Positions 56,415 to 64,000 of a stretch of 64,000 nt of DNA are shown here, in pieces (position 1 is the stretch's first letter; each line of letters starts with the position of its first letter). Both the position numbers and the translations under genes were made by a program. The DNA comes from Panulirus ornatus (lineage: Eukaryota > Arthropoda > Malacostraca > Decapoda > Palinuridae). The DNA lies in NCBI RefSeq assembly GCF_036320965.1, contig NC_092262.1:2492726-2556725 (forward strand). Reading direction: 5' to 3'. Under the pieces are notes generated by a model. That model did no database searches. It worked only from the letters and a program-made list of their open reading frames with translations, and was not told where the DNA came from.

Positions 56415-58781
56415 AAGTGAGAACAAAGGACGTAAGGTGATTGGGGGAGGAATGGTATGTATTTAGGGAAGCAGTGATGGTTTGCGCAAAAGATGCTTGT
56501 GGCATGAGAAGCGTGGAGTGTGGGCAGATTAGAAAGGGTAGTGAGTGCTGGGATGAAGAAATAAGATTATTAGTGAAAGAGAAGAGAGAGGCATTTGGAC
56601 GATTTTTGCAGGGAAATGATGCAAATGAGTGGGAGATGTATAAAAGAAAGAGGCAGAAGAGTCAAGAGAAAGGTGCAAGAGGTGAAAAAGAGGGCAAAAG
56701 AGAGTTGGGGTGAGAGTATCATTAAATTTTAGGGAGAATAAAAAGATGTTTTGGAAGGAGGCAAATAAAGTGCGTAAAACAAGGGAACAAATGGGAACTT
56801 CAGTGAAGGGGGCTAATGGGGAGGTGATAACAAGTGGTGGTGATGTGAGGAGATGGAGTGAGTATATTGAAGGTTTGTTGAATGTGTTTGATGATAGAGT
56901 GGCATATATAGGGTGTTTTGGTCGAGGTGGTGTGCAATTTGACTGGTTCAGGGAAAATGATTTGGGAAACAGAGAAGAGGTAGTAAAAGCTTTGCGAAAG
57001 ATGAAGGTCCGCAAGGCAGTGGGTTTGGATGGTATTGCCGTGCAATTTATTAAAAAAGGCGGTAACTGTATTGTTGACTGGTTGGTAAGGTTATTTAATG
57101 TATGTATGATTCATGATGAGGTGTCTGATGATTGGCTGAATGCTTGCATAGTGCCATTGTTTAAAGGCAAAGGTGATAAAAGTGAGTACTCACATTAAAG
57201 AGGTATAGGTTTGTTGAGTATTCCTGGGAAATTATATGGGAAGGTATTGATTGAGAGGATGAAGGCATATACAGATCATCAGATTGGGGAAGAGCAGTGT
57301 GGTTTCGGAAGTGGTAGAGGATGTGTACATCAGGTGTTTGCTTTGAAGAATGTATGTGAGAAATACTTAGAAAAGCAAATGGATTTGTATGTAGCATTTA
57401 TGGATCTGATATGATAGAGTTGATAGAGATGCTCTATGGGATGTATTAAGAATATATGGTGTGGGATGCAAGTTGTTAGAAGCAGTGAAAAGTTTTTATC
57501 GAGGATTTAAGGCATGTGTACGTGAAGGAAGAGAGGAAAGTGATTGGTTCTCAGTGAATGTAGGTTTGCGGCAGGAGTGTTTTGTCAGTCTTCATTGTTG
57601 TTTAATTTGTTCATGGATGGGGTTGTTAGGGAGATGAACGCAAGAGTTTTGGAAAGAGGGGCAAGTATGCAGTCTATTGTGGATGAGAGAGCTTTGGAAG
57701 TGAGTCAATTGTTGTTCGCTGATGATACAGCGCTGGTAGCTGATTCATGTAAGAAACTGCAGAAGCTGGTGACTGAGTTTGGGAAAGTGTGTGAAAGAAG
57801 AAAGCTGAGGGTAAATGTGAATAAGATCAACGTTATTAGGTACAGTAGGGTTGAGGGACAAGTCAATTGGGAATTAAGTTTGAATGGAGAAAAATTGGAG
57901 GAAATGAAGTATTTTAGATATATAGGAGTGGATTTGGCAGCGGATGGATCCATAGAGGCTGAAAATCATAGTGTGGGGGATGGGGCGAAAGTTCTGGGAG
58001 CGTTAAAGAATGTGTGGAATTCGAGAACATTATCTCGCAAAGCAAAAATGGCTATTTTTGAAGGAATATTGGTTCCAACAATGTTATATGGGTGCGAGGC
58101 GTGGCCTATGGATAGAGTTGTGCGGAGGAGGGTGGATGTGCTGGAAATGAGATGTTTGAGGACAATATGTGGTGTGAGGTGGTTTGATCAAGTAAGTAAT
58201 AATAGGGTAAGAGTGATGTGTGGTAATAAAACGAGTGTGGTTGAGAGAGCAGAAGACGGTGTTTTGAAATGGTTTGGTCACATGGAGAGAATGAGTGAGG
58301 AGAGATTGACCAAGAGGATATAAATGTCAGAGGTGGAAGGAACGAGGAGAAGTGGAAGATCAAATTGGAGGAGGAAAGATGGAATGAAAGAGATTTTGAG
58401 TGATCCGGGACTGAACACTCAGGAGGGTAAAAGGCGTGCAAGGAATAGAGTGAAATGGAACGATGTGGTATAACGGGGTCTACTTGCCTTCAATGGATTG
58501 AATCAGGGCATGTGAAGCGTCTGGGGCAAACCATGGAAAGTTCTGTGGGGCCTGGATGTAGAAAGGGAGCTGTGGTTTCGGTGCATTATTACGAGACAGG
58601 TAAGACTGAGTGTGAATGAATGTGGCCTTTGTTGTCTTTTCCTAGCGCTCCCTCGCACACATGAGGGGGGAGGGGGTTGTTATTTCATGAGTGGCGGGGT
58701 GGCGATGGAAATGAATAAAGGCAGACAGTATGCATTGTATACTTGTGTATATATGTACATGACTGTGTGTGTATATATATG
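56415..58781 (+). mobile_element. LINE copy N, main part (3' UTR split by nested insertions)
   Basis: It has the same 5' truncation point as copy L. Open pieces are 56441-56713, 56710-57198, 57211-57414 and 57544-58323. A stop near 57196, a deletion of the EKA codons at about 57413 and a stop at 58321 disable it. The 3' UTR stops at the TG/TA pocket (GACTGTGTGTGTATATATAT) and resumes at 63842. Confidence 0.92.
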
Positions 58782-63832
<5,051 letters not shown>

Positions 63833-63841
63833 TTCTTGTGG

Positions 63842-64000
63842 CATGTATACGTTGAGATGTATGGGTATGTATATTTGCGTGTGTGGACGTGTATGTATAT
63901 ACATGTGTATGTGGGTGGGTTGGGCCATTCTTTCGTCTGTTTCCTTGCGCTACCTCGCTACCGCGGGAGACAGTGACAGAGCAAAATAAATAAGTAAATA
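63842..64000 (+). mobile_element. Distal LINE 3' UTR and tail, probably the end of copy N
   Basis: It begins GTATACGTTGAGATGTATGG just after the pocket, as at 55901, and ends with the stem-loop (CTCGC-TACC-GCGGG) and GACAGAGCAAAATAAATAAG plus TAAATA at the window edge. Confidence 0.85.

Overview
This is a repeat-saturated animal nuclear sequence. The TATA promoter, spliced exons, AATAAA signal, RTE-like LINEs with an APE endonuclease, Penelope-like GIY-YIG fragments, a relic of an arthropod gene family and very long (AT)n, (AAT)n and (CA)n tracts together suggest an arthropod, most probably a decapod crustacean. That placement is inference. There are no bacterial, organellar or viral genes, no CRISPR array, and no tRNA or rRNA that I could recognise.

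The one host gene I can support lies on the minus strand across about 25 kb (29113 to 4040). I assembled it by hand from four small exons: a signal-peptide exon (29113-29038), a 44-nt exon (20811-20768), a 140-nt exon (10162-10023) and a terminal exon (4127-4040) followed 33 nt later by AATAAA. All splice sites are GT/AG, the intron phases run 1, 0, 2, and the total of 348 nt encodes 115 residues. The product would be a small, secreted, cysteine-free protein with three N-glycosylation sequons. I do not recognise the family. Its introns (8.2, 10.6 and 5.9 kb) are filled with transposons and minisatellites.

Layout. 1-4 kb: an old LINE scrap, a 1.3-kb inverted-repeat element inside a degenerate minisatellite, and the gene's 3' end. 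4.5-9.5 kb: (CA)n, then a near-complete LINE set between two (AAT)n tracts. 9.5-20.4 kb: exon 3, SINE-like elements and LINE copies separated by (AT)n. 20.4-25.4 kb: exon 2, a decayed CR1/Jockey-like LINE split around an arthropod-family pseudogene. 25.4-29.4 kb: a young LINE with a clean 11-bp target duplication, a 27-bp minisatellite, exon 1 and the promoter. 29.4-30.6 kb: inverted Penelope-like ends. 30.6-64 kb: almost nothing but one LINE family, its short partner and (AT)n.

The dominant LINE (about 3.5 kb when complete) encodes one polyprotein of about 970 residues: APE endonuclease ([20 protein letters not shown]), reverse transcriptase ([35 protein letters not shown]) and a C-terminal domain ([29 protein letters not shown]). 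Clade placement as RTE-like is moderately confident. No copy in the window has an intact full ORF, but several carry only one to a few lesions. Copies occur as short and long 3'-UTR subfamilies. A roughly 235-bp element shares both its head and its tail with this LINE and looks like its non-autonomous partner. Both are repeatedly embedded in (AT)n or (AAT)n. In the last 12 kb the insertions are nested three deep, each in the same small TG/TA microsatellite of the 3' UTR of an older copy.
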